DNA of 64,000 nucleotides from Morinoia aosen (Eukaryota; Arthropoda; Malacostraca; Amphipoda; Talitridae). Positions 11,430 to 23,530 of the stretch are shown one piece after another (positions within the stretch are counted from its first letter, which is position 1; each line of letters starts with the position of its first letter). Location: the NCBI GenBank assembly GCA_030386875.1, contig CM059563.1, positions 51,339,602 through 51,403,601 on the forward strand, in the 5' to 3' direction. The position numbers and the translations under genes are program-made. The notes beneath the pieces were generated by a model. That model saw nothing but the letters and a program-made list of their open reading frames with translations, searched no databases and was not told the origin of the DNA.

Positions 11430-11751
11430 CCAAAGGCCATCTCAAGAATGTAAAGAAGAGGGACCATTTAGTACGGACCGAAAAGAAAACGGGGAATCTT
11501 TGCATGGTACAACATGTGTTCCCGCGCAGGACTCACTTCGCTTAAGAACATCAAGTTAAGAGGAAGAAAAATCATAGAAAAGATAACAAATACGGCACGA
11601 AAACTGAAAGAAACGAAGTGAATACGAACGACAAAAATCTCAAAGGCCTATATATGTAGCTGAGGTAACCTAACCGAACCTCCTCTGGGCGCGCCAGTCC
11701 CCACTGCATATGATAGACAAACCAAATGCCTATCCTATAGCCCCTGAGGGG
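11430..11751 (-). mobile_element. Relative of family A with the same 5' end (family A2)
   Basis: This ends on the plus strand in CCCCTGAGGGG (11741-11751), exactly as family A does, and carries an ACCATTTAGTACGGA motif near 11462 and GGGAATCTTTGCA near 11491. On the minus strand it has GACTGGCGCGCCCAGAGG where family A has AATTAGCGCTCCCAGGGG. The central part is different in sequence. It is best read as a sister subfamily or a chimera with a shared 5' head. The left boundary is uncertain and no target-site duplication was found. Confidence 0.55.
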
Positions 11752-11871
11752 AAACACTTATGAGATCTGCGCAAAACTATATTTATTATATCAAACGCAC
11801 CAAACAGGGCAACAAACATTAAGTTACTCTTTATACCAAGAAAAAGTAACATCAAACTTTTCTCATGACAG

Positions 11872-12227
11872 GTTAGATTAGGTTAAATATTAGTTTAAGC
11901 CTACCTGACCGCTAAAAAAACGTATCGAAGAAAGCAGGGAGGAAGGCACCATTCAGTATGAATGTAAGGGAATGGGGAATCTATGCCGAACGGGCATAGA
12001 AACACAAAGTTGAGAAAGAAGTTCATGAAACAAGATACAAATTGAAGAAGAAAGTAGTAGATGGAGAAAAACAGGACAGCAGTGAACCGAAAAAAGGTGG
12101 TCCTTAACATAATTTTTTTTTATTTCAACATAATAAAGGCCTACCTAACTCTCAGCTCGGGCCCTCACATTGTCCCCCTGGGAGCGCTAATTCCCATAGA
12201 TACAATAGTTGTATCCCACTGAGAGGG
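11872..12227 (-). mobile_element. SINE-like retroelement, family A, copy 6
   Basis: A full-length but slightly diverged copy: its 5' palindrome reads CTCTCAGTGG-like on the minus strand instead of CCCCTCAGGGG. The core and tail (GGTTAGATTAGGTTAAAT on the plus strand) are clear. The flanks TTTTCTCATGACA and TTTTCTGATACCA may be a decayed target-site duplication. This suggests an older insertion than copies 1, 2 and 4. Confidence 0.7.
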
Positions 12228-12619
12228 TTTTCTGATACCAAACGAACCAAATATTAGCGCCAGCAAATTTTTAAGTGCCAGATGTGCCGAATATATACGT
12301 CGTCCCCTAGAATAATCGTACCAAGCACAAGTATTGCTGATCTTCGCTAACCTCAAACACTTCTAGCATCAATAATTGACAACCAAAGAACTTTTATTGA
12401 GGAAACTCTAAACGATAGAAACGTTCTCTCCTCCTAGAGCAGTTTCTGCAATTTCTCACTTTTTCTTTTTTTAAACTGTCCACAGGATAGCGAAAATCAA
12501 TATATCTATCTACACAAAACCTACTTGTAGATAAACTTTGCGCTGAATCAATCATATTTAATACAGTACGTTAGATCATTGCAAGGACAATTTTCCAATG
12601 GAAAATTATCAAATGTATG
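12228..12619. other. No gene recognised
   Basis: No supported feature in this AT-rich stretch. Confidence 0.4.
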
Positions 12620-12840
12620 CACAATGAACTCGATTTGTAAGGAGAACCTTTCATATTTCTTGTTTTCAAGCGTTAATAACACTGAAAAGAAAAAACCCCT
12701 GTACTCGAAAAGTTTCAAATGATGAGAAAGAAAAAAACCCATTGTGCTTAGGAGACTTAAAAATGAAAAGAAAGAAAAAGAAAACCGTATTTGAAAGACT
12801 TATAAATAGAAAACAACCAACGCACATTAAAGAGTTAAAA
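12620..12840. repeat. Degenerate purine-rich tandem repeat, about 55 bp unit
   Basis: Three to four units, each with an A/G-rich block (GAAAAGAAAAAACCC, GAGAAAGAAAAAAACCC, GAAAAGAAAGAAAAAG) followed by a GTRYTYGAAAAGTTT or related block. Divergence is high, so the array is old. Confidence 0.5.
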
Positions 12841-14133
12841 ATTTACTTTTCAATTATCTAATTCATCAATATAGACCCAGCATTTGAATGATTTTGATCA
12901 GTACAAATCTATTCAAAAACCAACTCCGATAGTTTTGAACATCTTCTATTCCCTATCTAGAGAAGCTTGAAATAACTCAGCAAATATAACCTCAAAAAAG
13001 GTTTTCTGAAGGTTAGATTAAATAAATTTGTAACACGTCCACCGCGTTCCTGCTGTTGTAAATGGTTTTAAACGGTTGGTTTGGTCAGGTTGTAAGGAGC
13101 AAAATAAGAAAATCGACTTATAGGCTAGAATACATTTTTATCCTTTCTAAGAAATATGAAAAATACAATTGCAGGAGCCATTACACCTCGTATGATAACA
13201 GTTATTCCTTAAAGATATCGTGAATTAGATGAAATGTTATTCATTTATACCTTTTCATGAATGAGCAATAAGCCGACTGGTACACAAGTGGTCCAATGAG
13301 CGGGGAACATGTTAAGCTTTCTTAACTGCAACGAAGGAGTTCCAAAGAAAAGCGCACATACGCTTATTAGGTTATAAGTGTTTCAGAGTAAACTATTTTA
13401 TGATTAGTAGAATCCAGTTATTTCAAAATAAAAACGCTTATTATTGTTCTTGAAATAATAAGTATTACGAACAGCAGTAGCTGCAAAAAAATATTTGGGG
13501 ATAACACAATATTTGTACTCACTTTCTTTGATAAAATATATAAATAATTTCTCAGGCAGTCTTTACTTGAATCGAGAAATCTACCTTAACATGAAGTGCT
13601 TACGGCGTGAAAGTTTAATAATTATCCTACAAAGTAAACAGTACACTAGGCATATTTTCCCCTGCAAATCATAACGTACCTCAAAGCAAAAGTTTGATCA
13701 AAATAGAAATTTCGGAAGAAAAATGAAAGAATCTAAATGATATCTGACAAAAACCAAATAAATTTTATTTCCTGAAGTTATGACTGCTCTTAACGGCAAT
13801 TCTTGGAGGAAATTTTGGTAACGAACTTTCATTCTGACTACTGGCCACCTTTCGCTGAATTAAGAAGTTTACCACGCGTCAAATTTTGGAATCTTACAAT
13901 TACTTTACACGTTCCCCGTGTACTGGGCCACACGCGTACCAATAGATAAATTGCTCATTTACTTACCGGTATAAATGAATGACATTTTAGCTGATATGCG
14001 ACCTTTTTAGAAATGACTTATCATACCAGGTGAAAGGTTATCGTACAATTGTTTTTCCTATTTATTAGGAAGGTTACAAAATTAATCCAGCAGTAAAGTC
14101 AACATCCCCAATCTGCTACATACAACTTAACCA
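12841..14133. other. No gene recognised; one possible SINE relic
   Basis: AT-rich DNA without coding signals. A short resemblance to the family A tail end at 13311-13357 is listed separately. Confidence 0.4.
13311..13357 (-). mobile_element. Possible family A relic (3' end only)
   Basis: The plus strand reads AAGCTTTCTTAACTGCAACG and then GTTCCAAAGAAAAGCG. This resembles the family A stretch TAAGCCTCCCTAACCGCAAC plus its CGAAGAGAGG block, and copy 1's GTTCCAAGAGAGG. It is short and diverged, so chance similarity is possible. Confidence 0.25.
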
Positions 14134-14681
14134 GGTAAATCTGAAGGATATGTCAGTTATCGATTTTGCAAATTTTGATGCCTTAGCATAGTTAATAAGA
14201 TCGAAATAAACAAGTTTTCTTCTATGCACTTTCCGTCTCAAATGAGTATTTTATTAGTTATAGCGGTAAATGACTTACCGCAACTCCAGTGTTTGAAGCG
14301 GCAGTTATTCAAGGAGCACGTCGGACAGCAACACTGCAAAGCGCACTCGCTTCCTGCGCGATCGTCATCAGAGACGAAACCAAACCTACCGCAATACCTC
14401 GTTAAATACTCATTTGACGAAAAAAGTGTATAGAAGAAAAGTTGTTTATTTCGATATTATTACCAAGATTCAAGCAAAAAAAAATTCGAAAATCGATGAG
14501 TAGCTGTTTATTCGAGCGCATTCGTCATCAAAGACGAAACTAAACCTACCGCTTAAACTCGTAATTTAATCATTTCAGACGGAAAGTGCATAGATGAAAA
14601 GTTGTTTGCTTTGATTAAATTAAATATTTTTAGGCACCGAAAAGTGGAAAATCGATAACTGACATATCCTTCAGATTTACC
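14134..14681. mobile_element. Foldback DNA element (548 bp)
   Basis: The two ends are inverted copies. The first 34 bp, starting GGTAAATCTGAAGGATATGT, match the reverse complement of the right end perfectly, and weaker inverted similarity continues for about 115 bp, including GACGGAAAGTGCATAG at 14579-14594 and its reverse complement near 14220-14236. Inside, a third direct copy of the right arm (about 14360-14510) precedes the right arm itself (14515-14681); both start with CGTCATCAAAGACGAAAC-like sequence. Long subterminal inverted and direct repeats with no coding region fit a Foldback-type or hairpin MITE. No convincing target-site duplication was seen. Confidence 0.75.
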
Positions 14682-16380
14682 ACATATCAACTACATTAGT
14701 ATCTTTCCATCAACAGCTCCCATGTCGCCATCAGGGAACGGAGTGCGACAGAGTTATGTACGTCACTTTGCCTTCGAAGGTGACATCTAAACGAGCTAAA
14801 ATTAACATTAAACTCGCTTCTGTAAAATAAGTTTCATTCATAACTGACATGAGAGCCAAGTTAAAGTGTCATCAGCACTTCGCGCATTAAACTTTATTCC
14901 CCAAGCCGACACTGGATTCAGATGAGGTTCTAAAATAATAACCACTGCCTCATTTAACTTCACATTCCAAGTTCACATTAGATAAAATGAGCTCGTGAAA
15001 AAGAATACGTAGTAATTCCTAAATCGTATTTATTTCCCAAGCCACCGCGAAGTCACAAGCAACCAACCACGTCCTCGCCGACGCCGACAGCCGGCTACAA
15101 TTGCTGTCCTATTCTCGTCCGCTCGGCCGGAATTTCCATAATTATTTCTTATCCAGAACAATGAGTGGTGTCCGCGCTCTGAGATCCAGCCCGAGTAATC
15201 TGACTTGGAAATGGGCTTTATATTAAGGTAAATTAATTTGCTGGGGCACAGAAACATGGGAGATGTTTGGCCGCGTAATTGGAAGCCCTCGCATAGTTCG
15301 ACGCGATTTTCTTCATTTCATGCGCAGGGAGCCTTCTTCTTCTGAGTGTCATGCGCCTGCGCTGCTGCGGTAGGTCCCGTCTTGCTTATTTTATATGTGC
15401 CAGTGTATTAATGAAGAATGTAAACGAGGGAGTTATGATCACTCTACCTTCCTGGAAATCGATAAAAAAATAATGTAGTTATCTGTATAATTACGATACA
15501 GACGAAATTTGTTTACTTTTTGCTAACATTTGTGTCGGTGCGTGATTTTGGCACAATATTTCAATTTTTCCACCGTAATCATGGAAAAATTCCCCAGGTA
15601 TTCGTAGAACAGTTGTCCCCTCTTTATTCGTCCAGCTAAGACCAAGCCCCTGACTGTGTTAGCTTTCATAAAAACTAACCTTCGAATCAAAAGCGCATCA
15701 AGAGATGAGAAGCAAATTAAGCAGAGAAACAGGGAGTTTTAGTCTTCTGTCTTTCGTTACATCAATAAAGTTTAAATAACTAAAACTCACTCAAAGGCAT
15801 TATCCTAAAAAGCGAGGGGCCCATCATACCTCTAAAGTGCAGATTCGACAAGAGCATTAAAAAGTTATCTAAAAGTGCAAAATTCTTGGAATTATGTCCA
15901 TTAGAATAATCACAGAAGTGAGATAGATTGCTGAATAAGACACGTTCATTTGCGCAGAAATGTTTCCGATCAAAACAGAACTGACAGCTCAATCCCATCT
16001 CGCGTGGAAGAGAAGAATAAAAAGTAATCATTGTCGTCGAATCCTAACTATCCCAATCGTTTTTTGCCGTACACAGATATATGCATGAAGAAATGGCCGC
16101 GTGTCACTTTCTACGAACCAACAAACGAAGGCTTCTAGCTCATAATGGATCAAATAGATTCAGCTGTAGCCCCTTACCAAAATTTCCAGGAAACGAACAT
16201 TAAAGAAACAGACTCTTTGATACTCGTAACGCACGGTTTTTTGTGTGTTCTACCACCGGGACAACGCCCTTTACCTCCAGCCAGGATGGTTCCTGTATAT
16301 GAAGCCACATTTGTACCTAGAAATTTGATAGCAACTTTACTGTGTTCAATCCTGTTCATGAATAAAGAAATTTCGGTCGT
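14682..16380. other. No gene recognised; contains a GC-richer block
   Basis: The stretch 15030-15390 is distinctly GC-richer than its surroundings and holds CpG-containing words next to homeodomain-like cores (CATAATTATTT, GCGTAATTGG). This is only a compositional hint of regulatory DNA. A minus-strand open frame there (15030-15257) and an 83-codon plus-strand frame at 16145-16396 show no family motifs. The 16145 frame runs into the transposon end at 16381. Confidence 0.35.
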
Positions 16381-16700
16381 CTACAGGGCCTGTTAAAAAA
16401 ACTGTGCAAGATGCTATCATCATAAATTTCCAATGGAATCAATCAATATTCGTAAGAACCGATTTACCATTTAAAATGTTGTACACAATGTGTAACGATT
16501 TTTACAAAGCGCCCGCTGTCTACTTCAATACAACGATCAAGTCACTTTAAAAAATTTCAAAAATCCACCCGTGTACTTCGGACGTGATTTCAGCCCAAGC
16601 TTCCTTGAGAGCTCTTTCCAACGATTCGATTGACTTGTGCTGGACTGCACAAGTCTTCCTGTGCAACATAACTGCTTATACAGAGGTTCATGAGGTATTT
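16381..16700 (-). mobile_element. Tc1/mariner-type DNA transposon fossil, transposase C-terminus and 3' end
   Basis: On the minus strand, about 16548-16640 translates to HKSIESLERALKEAWAEITS, matching the common pattern after the last catalytic region of IS630-Tc1-mariner transposases (LK.AL.EAW.EI..E). A different frame at 16464-16543 then reads RCIEVDSGRFVKIV, like the classic C-terminal RCIEANGGHFEH. The element's outer end reads TACAGGGCCTGTTAAAAAAA followed by CTGTGCAAG, like a terminal repeat next to a TA. The frame change between the two parts and the lack of the N-terminal and catalytic domains show it is dead. The other terminal repeat was not found. Confidence 0.65.
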
Positions 16701-19700
16701 GCTAGTAGTGGTCGACTATCGTCTGACGCATTGATTCCAAAAACTTTTTCTGAAAAATAATACAGACATAGTACTGAGAACAGCTATGCTAGCCAATAAG
16801 AGAGCGGACGTTACGATTAAAAAAATGAAAAATATTTTTAAAAAATACAAAAACATCACAATGACATTTCGGAATTGATCGCACATGCCAGAATTTTTGC
16901 GTAACCTTTTATTCCTGTGCGATTTCAAGCAAATTTTGCGAGCTTCAAAAGATATTATATTTTGCCATCAAAAATATAAAGAAACGTGTAGTTGTTTTTC
17001 AGTTCCTGGGTAAGATATTGATTGTATATAAAAGCTCGCTTCCTTTCATGTTATTAGTGTATCTTTCCACACATTTTGTCTTTTCCGCACTACACACACT
17101 TTTATCTTTTTATTAAGAGGTTCACTACAGTTGAGCGGTGGCTACGGTCAGTTTGGTTAGGTTAGAAGAAATCGTATTGATAAACCGCCTTCACTGCTTT
17201 AATCCATTTTAACCTTTCTATAAAGTGTAAATGATAAAATTGAACCATAATATGGTACCTAATGCTCTAAATTTATTTCGTGAAACGTAGCGAAATAGTA
17301 GAAATGTTTGTATATTCCGGTACGTAAAACAGCGAATGACCTAGCGGAATAAATATGAACCAATACGTAGTCAACGTGTTCACCACCTTAACTCCGCTGC
17401 CTCAGTTTAGCATCTGTTCTCTCATTTCTGTGTCAAATGAACTCGTTAATACAAAGTTCTGTCAATCTAGAAGCTATTATTGTCCTATCATAACACCTAA
17501 GTATAACACTTCATTCACATGCCCTTGGAATGATGTATGTGAATGTATCTATTACTTTCAAAGCCAATCATTCATTGCGTGGTTACTATTCAATATAATA
17601 AACTATTCAAAGTTATGCGCATCTTAATTTTATTTGCATATCATTTGGGTGTACTGAGCAATTTTTTATCAGCGAGACGGAAATAAAAATTTTTATTTTC
17701 TAGTGATTTTATTTTTTATTTTCAGTGAAATCAGAGCAGAAATTTGATATGAAAACGAAGAAGTTTAGTTATATTGGCATTCGTATCTATCCACCATATT
17801 AGATTTAAGAAACAGATTTAATCGTCTTTTACAAAGATATTTATTGTATCAGATAACATATTTACAAGTTACGTTGCTATTCATTTAAATAGCATATCAT
17901 TTCAGCTCGTGTAGGACTTAGAGCAATATACTGTAGTTGCAAACACCAATGTCGCTCCAACTTTTTATCATTCAAAAATTATTTCACTTTGTGAAAAGCA
18001 TCCTAAAAACTCTGGAACTACAATATAAGATCAATGTCAGTGAAATTACGTGCTGATAAATTCTAATTGTTTCCTCTGAAATTCAATTGGTTGACAAATA
18101 TTCCTATCCACTTCTGATTTTCACCATTTAAAATACAAAACCTGTCACCATCTACTGGCGAATTTGGGAATATCAACATTACCGGACTTTCATCAAAGAA
18201 GATTGAAGTAGGCTCTAATTTTGCACAATCATCAGAATTGTGTTGCGCCCTTCGCTTCCCATTATAATTTTATTTATATAGAATTCGAAAGAGACCGGAG
18301 ATAACAAGATTATCATAATTTGTCGCCAAAACGACGATTAATATAAATTTATCGGTAAAAAATCAACTACGTGCAGGTTGATGTCTAGACTCCAGCATCC
18401 AAAAATTGCCCATTTGTTCTGCAGTAACTTCATAACTGTTATGAAACCAACCACTCATCGCTGGTGATTAATATATTCTTAATATGATTGAATAGATTTA
18501 ACGATACACTACATTTTGAGTTTCCATTCCCTGCATTGTAATGTTTAATGAGAACGGTACGCGTTCGCTATAACATCAACCGGAAATGTGACACGAGTTC
18601 CAGAAGCAAAGTGCGAGAAGACCTTGTAACTAAGTGCTCCTTCGATCAAAGATCGAACAAAATTCCTCCCTCGGATGCGTTTGAAGTCTCAGAATAAAAA
18701 ACTTCGCTGAGACTCGTTAATGACTTCACAACACCCAAAAGTCATTTGTGACAATTATAATTTCATCCAAAACGAGCAATAATTAAATTTCTCCTAGAGC
18801 ACACGCATCAGCAGACGGACTCTCGATATTTCAATGGTTACGGAACAGGAGCTGACGGAGGCAGCCAACAGTTCCGGCAAAGTTTGACAATATTTTACAC
18901 GCATGGCATGCCAGCTCAGTTCTGCTTTTTGACGTTTGTTCTTTCTGACTTTTTATCATGAGAGTAAAGAATAATTTTGAAGTTTCATTTAATTGCAGGG
19001 GCCTTAATGTGTCCAATTATTTACGGTAAAAATCTTGGTAATTAACGGGTGAGCGTGGACTTGTTTGTTCAACTTCATGGAAGAAAGAGTCTCAGCTACT
19101 ATTAATGTTCGCGTAGACTTATTTGAATAAATACACCTATATTACCTGCGAGAATGCAAGGTTATTCCCTCACCTAATAGATCATTAAATGGGCTTACAT
19201 GCATGACATCTTTCGTCATGAGGCTTCTTAGGAACAACTCAATTACATTTGAAAGTTCACCCAGAGGACGTAGTTATGCACCAAAATTACAAACTCATCG
19301 AGGTACGTGAGAAGTACCTCAAAAACAAATAATTTAAGCGTTTCAAATCTGGTCTTAATATTTACAAAATCCACGTAGTAAACTTGATAAAGAAATTCCC
19401 AAAAGTCAAGGAATATTGGCCGTTGTGTTTCCCCCTTATCCTTTCACCTGATTTCGCTGGCACCGTGTTGTGGTATTGAGCTTAAATTACCATATTCTAG
19501 CTTCATGTCTTTCATCCTGTTTTGTGATGAGGCAACTCCAGTACTGGCATGGCTTCTGCATCTGCTTCGAGGCAAATATTAGAGTTTGTGAAAATTAGAC
19601 CTAAACTTCCAAATTTGAGGCAATTAGTAATGAAACTTTATTTTTACTTTGCATAGGGGATTTAACCACTATTTTTAGCAAGTTTTCCCAGAGTTAAAAC

Positions 19701-20439
19701 AACAGGATTTGTGAAACAAATTTGATAACTTTTCAAGTCACCAATTAAAGTTTTTCTCTAAAACCTTCTTTATCGTTTGGTGTTTCATCAGCGTAAAAAC
19801 TTAATTTGTGATCCATAATTCGTGATTGTTTTTTGACATTGAAACTATTTCATTACTCAGTTCGCGTACATAGAAACCTGAATTTTTCCAGGAAAATTAA
19901 TAAACATGCTTTTGCGGACGCGGAAAAAGGGAATTTTCAAAATATTTCATTGTACTGATAACTTTTTCCTCAAAAATTTCTTCGCTGTATTACAAAGATT
20001 ATAGTTTACGAACGGTTAAGGTATTTGCTAATATTAACTGGAGATACAATACAATGTTCCGACAGAAGAAAAGTATTTTTAGTTAATAAATTCCTAACTT
20101 TTAGTGGTCATTTCCCAGAATCATAAGACGTTGCACGTGCGTTACCATCAACAGACGAATTTAGTAACACTAACATGGCATGAGCAACAAAAATTTATGT
20201 ATGTACTGATTTTGCACAAGAATCAAAATTATGTAGCGGGTTTCCCTTTCTATAACATGTTTTGTCCTCTTCGACGAAAAAAGTGAATGAATATATCAAA
20301 TCTACCATAATTTGATAATGAAACCAAAATCAATTACCTAAGGAAAAAATCAAAGACACGCAGAATGATATTTTAGCTCTGGCCCGTGAAATAATTCAGT
20401 CAGACGAGAAATCCACCCTGTGCTCATACAAAATGCAAT
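16701..20439. other. No gene recognised; AT-rich desert
   Basis: About 3.7 kb with no supported gene, RNA or array. Short open frames (17355-17627, 18831-19016) are isolated and featureless. Confidence 0.4.
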
Positions 20440-20700
20440 GTCACCATATTAGGACACCAAGCACAGAGTGACATTTAATCTAATACCCCCAAATTTTCAC
20501 AGCACTGAAACAAAAATCCATAAATCTAAGGGGAATAAGACTGTGATATTTCATTTAATACGTCCAAATTTCTGCCAAATTCTAAGATAAATCTCAGCTT
20601 CAAGTGAGATGAAGACAGTGATGTTTAATCTTACGCCAAAATTTTAGCTGTATTTAAAGAAAAATCTATAACTCTAAGTGGGAAGAAGCCCCAGCATTTC
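20440..20700. repeat. Degenerate tandem repeat, about 75-83 bp unit, 3 units
   Basis: Three successive blocks share GTGACATTTAATCTAATAC / GTGATATTTCATTTAATAC / GTGATGTTTAATCTTACGC, then CCAAATTTTC-like and TAAATCTAAGGGGAATAAGA-like parts. Mutual divergence is high. Confidence 0.6.
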
Positions 20701-22899
20701 CTACGGCCGTCACTCGTTCAATGACCAGGGCGGCGAAGCTCGCGAAGCACCTATTGGCTCCCTCATTGAGGGTCGTTTGGACGCACATGACTCAGGCCAC
20801 GCCAAGCCCTCTAATTGTGACGCCTGGTAGCGCCCTTTTACGACACCCTCGCAATAATCACTATTATAATGAAATTGCTGAGGAGCAGCCAGACAAGCCG
20901 GTAGATTGAGCCTCACAAACATTCATCACACAAGACTGGAATGAATAGATCGCCCTAAGAAATTCTCCCCGAAGGAAATTCCGTTTCATGTTTTCTTCGA
21001 TAAGAACTTTGTGACTCGAGCAACAGAAACAGAATATTTTCTCGTGGGACGTCGAAATAATGAAAGAAATGTGGCCCTTAGTTTTGACGAACGCTATGAT
21101 ATGTGACCGGCGGCCGCAGTTTGGACGCTCCGTGTTTGGCCGATGTTTTCTAAAAACGCAGCCCGAGCACCGTCAGTTTTATTGGCCCTGGGAATGTCTT
21201 AAGACTGTATAGACGACGTCATGGCTTTGATTCCGCTGGCATTTTACAGCGTGCTGATCCAAGGCCTAGCACGACTTTCGTAGACTGCCGTGTTTTTTTG
21301 CTGACTTAGTTCGCTTTGAGGAGTGCGATGGTAAAGTGAGGTAACCTCTCCCTAAACGCCGCGCGATGCGTGGGTCTGCCTCTCAAGTTTGCCTATGAAG
21401 TTCCAGATAAATCGGACAACTTTTCTTGCTCTCCGTTCCGATCGGCCAGTCATGGACTTCAGCCGAAATAATTTAATTTTCATGCTATCTGATCAAAGAG
21501 GAAGCTTTAATCAAAACGACATGGAAATCTTATTAAAATTGGAAAATTTCGGAACAATTTTCGGAGCGATAGAACGACGTCGATGTGGACCCTCGCAGTG
21601 AAATATTCGAACCTCAGGAAATCGGAGGAAAATTTTTTGAAAAGGTTATTTGAATCATTGAGTTGTGGAAACAGAAACCGACCGGTTAATTTTGTGGGAG
21701 CTTTTACTTGATTGCTTGGTTATTCAAAATCATGCCGTTCTCGTACGATTTCCCGGGACAACATTTTACAAATTTTGTTGGATGGTAATTATAAAGGTAG
21801 AACTCTCACCTTCCTTTTGCATTGCATTATTTTACAGTTCTTTCATCACAGAAAAGCTATCGAAACTACTGAAGTCGTTCCGATTTGCATAAAACACGAG
21901 TGTATTATTCCAAGAAATCTTCATGGAATTTTGATGAGTATGAGACTACATTACTGGAATTTGACATTCGTTACAGTGCTAAAGATACAAATTTAAGCAT
22001 CAATATTTTGTACAAGACGCACTCAAAGTTTATCATCTAAAATGCAATGCTAATGCATCATACAATATTAAGTATTTCAGGGACAGGCAAACAAGCCGAA
22101 AGTTCAATCAGATGGCCCCGGCAGGGAGATGCGCTGCCGCTCTTTCAAATAATTTTCAGAAGAGCAAAGCGGACGCAAGGCTGCGCAGCGAAATATTTCA
22201 TGACTATAAGATGCGGGCTTGATGAAAGAGACGTCTTTGGAAGGCACGAAATTAAAATGCACGTCAACAGAAACTCTCCAGCAGCAAGGTAACTTTCTTA
22301 GTCATTGATGTGCGATGTTAGCTGAAAATCAAAAATAGAAGTATAATGACAGAAAAGGATACTGAAACTGTTCATACAGAAACAGTTTTCTTGAGTGAAT
22401 TCATATCTCTAGCTTGAAAAAAACGAAAAAACACCTTTAACTTAAAAAAACACTAGTTTTCAACAATATCTATGTTTCACCTTGCAATCAGGTCGCACGT
22501 TAGTTGTACCATCCTAAAACAACATCAAGAATAATTTCACACTAAAATTACACAGAGAATAAACCATTTTACTGTGGACTGTCCCACTCATGCAAAGCAC
22601 CCTCGCTTGGTACCTTACGACTAAATTAACGCGTTACAATTTGCATGAATTAGAAATCAATTTGCGCATAAATCCTCGATTTTAGAGGGTGAGTAAAGGT
22701 AATAAATAATGATAAGTTTAGGGCGTGTGCATTTTGCGACTAAAATCTCCTAGTTATCATTTTCGGTCATTACTCCGGACCTTCGTTAATATTTTACAAC
22801 GTAACTAACAAGGGCTGCCATCAAGGCCTGAAGTATAGAGCTACACGGACTGTGCAAAATAGAAACAATCAGGGCGTCGGGGCCGCAAATCGATACTGA
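20701..22899. other. No gene recognised; GC-richer patches
   Basis: GC-richer patches lie at 20700-20900, 21050-21400 and 22090-22290. Open frames at 21389-21601, 21665-21996 and 22047-22292 overlap in different frames and have no recognisable domains or splice context that I can defend. They could be regulatory DNA or unknown exons. Confidence 0.35.
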
Positions 22900-23260
22900 T
22901 CAGTAAACTAAGGATGTCAACGGAATACTGATTACTTCCAACGAATGTTCCAAATGTTTCATAGCGCTCTTCGGTAGCGTTAGTGATAACTGATGAGAAA
23001 TTAAAATAACATTTTAAAGACCATTTATTATTTCCATCGAACATTTTTGCTCGTTCCTTGTTAGCTTTTGTGATAACTAATGGGAAGCAAATTTTTAAGT
23101 ATGAAAGAATATTGATAACTTCTACCAAATGTTTCTGTGCCTTCTTCGTTGGCGTTTTGTGATAGCTGATGAGAAACAAAGCCCAAATTGTAACAAAATA
23201 TTGATTACTGCCATCACATGCAGCGATGTTCTTTCTCAGCCTGTGTGATAACGTATGTAG
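22900..23260. repeat. Degenerate tandem repeat, about 88 bp unit, 4 units
   Basis: The anchor GTGATAACTGATGAGAAA (or GTGATAACTAATGGGAAGC, GTGATAGCTGATGAGAAAC, GTGATAACGTATG) recurs at about 22983, 23070, 23159 and 23246. Between anchors, each unit has ATTGATTACTNCCA-like and TTCKTTAGCGTT-like blocks. The minus-strand open frame across it simply follows the repeat. Confidence 0.65.
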
Positions 23261-23329
23261 GACTGAGCGATTTTTTGTTCATTTGTTAATAATATTATTA
23301 GTTAATGAGAGCAATCTTAGTAACTGTAA

Positions 23330-23530
23330 TTTATGCTGTTGAGAGTAGGTTAGGATATGCTGATATAGGCTACTATAGGCTGCGATATACTAAGTTAGTC
23401 TGACAGCCATTACATTAAGCTAGTATTTATTAGATTGCGCTGATGTTCATTAGGCTAGGCTACGATACATCAGGTTAGACTAAGACTTGTAGAAATATTT
23501 AGACTAGGTTTCGTTGAGCCAAGCTAATTA
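23330..23530. repeat. Degenerate TAGGCTA-type short repeat
   Basis: Words such as TAGGCTACTATAGGCTGCGA, TTAGGCTAGGCTACGATA and CAGGTTAGACTAAG recur at short, irregular spacings. This is a decayed short-period array. Unit length cannot be fixed. Confidence 0.45.

Noticed and set aside
3174-12110. Similar minus-strand peptides (for example MLRTTFFRFT) repeated across several loci, suggesting a small protein family
   Set aside because: They lie within family A copies and are similar because the DNA is similar; lengths and stops differ between copies.
16145-16396. 83-codon protein starting MDQIDSAVAPYQ
   Set aside because: No family resemblance, and the frame ends inside the terminal part of a Tc1/mariner fossil.
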